NCBI GenBank assembly: GCA_002293125.1
Contig: DBCR01000084.1
Coordinates: forward strand, 1-32,714
Reading direction: 5' to 3'
Length of the DNA stretch: 32,714 nt
From: Opitutia bacterium UBA953
GTDB lineage: Bacteria; Verrucomicrobiota; Verrucomicrobiia; Opitutales; UBA953
The notes beneath the pieces are model-generated. The model did not search any database, was not told the DNA's origin, and was given only the letters and a program-made list of their open reading frames with translations. Position 1 is the stretch's first letter; each line of letters starts with the position of its first letter. The position numbers were made by a program, and so were the translations under genes. Below, piece after piece: positions 32,464-32,714 of the stretch.

Positions 32464-32714
32464 TTCACAAGTGGGCCAGGAGCTGCACCGCTCAAAGGGA
32501 GACCGGAAACCGGGAAGTATGCTGCGGTCATTATTCTTTATGGTGCCGGGTGACGGCCACCGGGGCATCAGCCTTTCGGAAGTCAGCCGTTCAGCCATCG
32601 GCAGCCGGCTCCAGGTTCCCGCGGCTGTAATGGGTAGGGACGGTTCTCCGAACCGTCCGCTCGGCGGGCTCGGAGAGCCCGCCCTACCTAATATGCCCCC
32701 AGCCAATCATCCGG
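32464..32714. repeat. Repeat block after the polymerase-like gene (cut by window end)
   Basis: 251 bp to the window edge. A short F-like arm at the stop (32461-32480), A left arm (32490-32513), C core (32541-32630), B2 (32632-32688), and the beginning of A' (CCCCCAGCCAATCATCCGG, ending at the last base). The continuation should be TCTCCGG and a start codon within about 100-200 bases if the pattern holds. Confidence 0.85.
32632..32688. repeat. B2 GTAG double hairpin, GCTC-spacer variant
   Basis: Same as the 27970 copy, with GCTC between hairpins and followed by TAATATG. Confidence 0.87.

Noticed and set aside
12808..32714. Chromosomal integron cassettes (gene plus palindromic attC site)
   Set aside because: The one-gene units with palindromic borders resemble integron cassettes, but I find no RYYYAAC/GTTRRRY core pair at constant spacing, borders are too long and layered, and no integron integrase lies in the window.
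7646..32714. Insertion sequence or RAYT transposase gene that moves the repeats
   Set aside because: No frame in the window has transposase motifs (no HUH/Y1 pattern, no DDE domain); any mobilising enzyme must be elsewhere in the genome.

Overview
The window is GC-rich DNA from a Gram-negative bacterium with a chromosome of house-keeping genes (tRNAs, folate and lipoprotein genes) followed by a polysaccharide locus. KDO genes (kdsB, kdsD) imply an LPS or KDO-containing envelope. GC content, gene style and EPS-type content suggest Verrucomicrobiota, perhaps the Opitutales. That placement is inference and rests on no marker gene.

Layout. (1) 1-7601: tRNA-Gly(CCC), an M24 peptidase, a small DUF2103-like protein, pabB-pabC, a convergent small membrane protein, a CNNM/CBS membrane protein overlapping lgt, and a DegT-type sugar aminotransferase. 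This part is tightly packed and has no intergenic repeats. (2) 7602-10338: a repeat-filled gap, a minus-strand pair (OmpR-type response regulator and CGWS glutaredoxin), a small membrane ORF, tRNA-Glu(UUC), a GbsR/MarR-type regulator and a compact palindrome. (3) 10339-32463: a co-directional polysaccharide cluster: a HldE-C-like nucleotidyltransferase, gmd-fcl (GDP-L-fucose), kdsB, kdsD, an O-antigen ligase/polymerase with a bi-domain oxidoreductase, wecC, a heparinase II/III-like lyase, wecB, a GT4-FemAB/GNAT-ACP operon, an SDR, an AMP ligase and a second multi-spanning polymerase-like protein. Together they can supply GDP-fucose, CMP-KDO and UDP-ManNAc(A), polymerise or ligate the glycan, trim it, and probably put an unusual acyl group on it.

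The most striking content is between the genes. From 7602 onward nearly every gap of more than about 150 bp is filled from stop codon to start codon by the same small set of repeats, arranged as nested inverted pairs. The outer border arms start at, or include, the stop codon (E: AGAGGCTCGGTTGACCAGAG type; F: GTTGACCCGTTGA type). The next arms are A/A' (ACTCAAAGGGAGACCGG and its complement). Inside A lies either nothing (compact copies), a core C of about 88 bp plus GTAG-capped hairpins B, or, with A' only, a palindrome D of about 147 bp. On the far side come the complements A', F', E' and one of two pre-start modules (G, rich in CACGTG; I, pyrimidine-rich) that run into the ATG. The B hairpins have the hallmarks of REP/REPIN sequences: a GTAG foot and paired inverted hairpins. 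Several pairs keep the loop while both stem arms change together. Gaps inside tight operons (pabB-pabC, gmd-fcl, ligase-oxidoreductase, GT4-GNAT-ACP) have none, so the repeats cut the cluster into cassette-like units. Function and mobility are not shown by the sequence. No RAYT transposase or integrase is present in the window.
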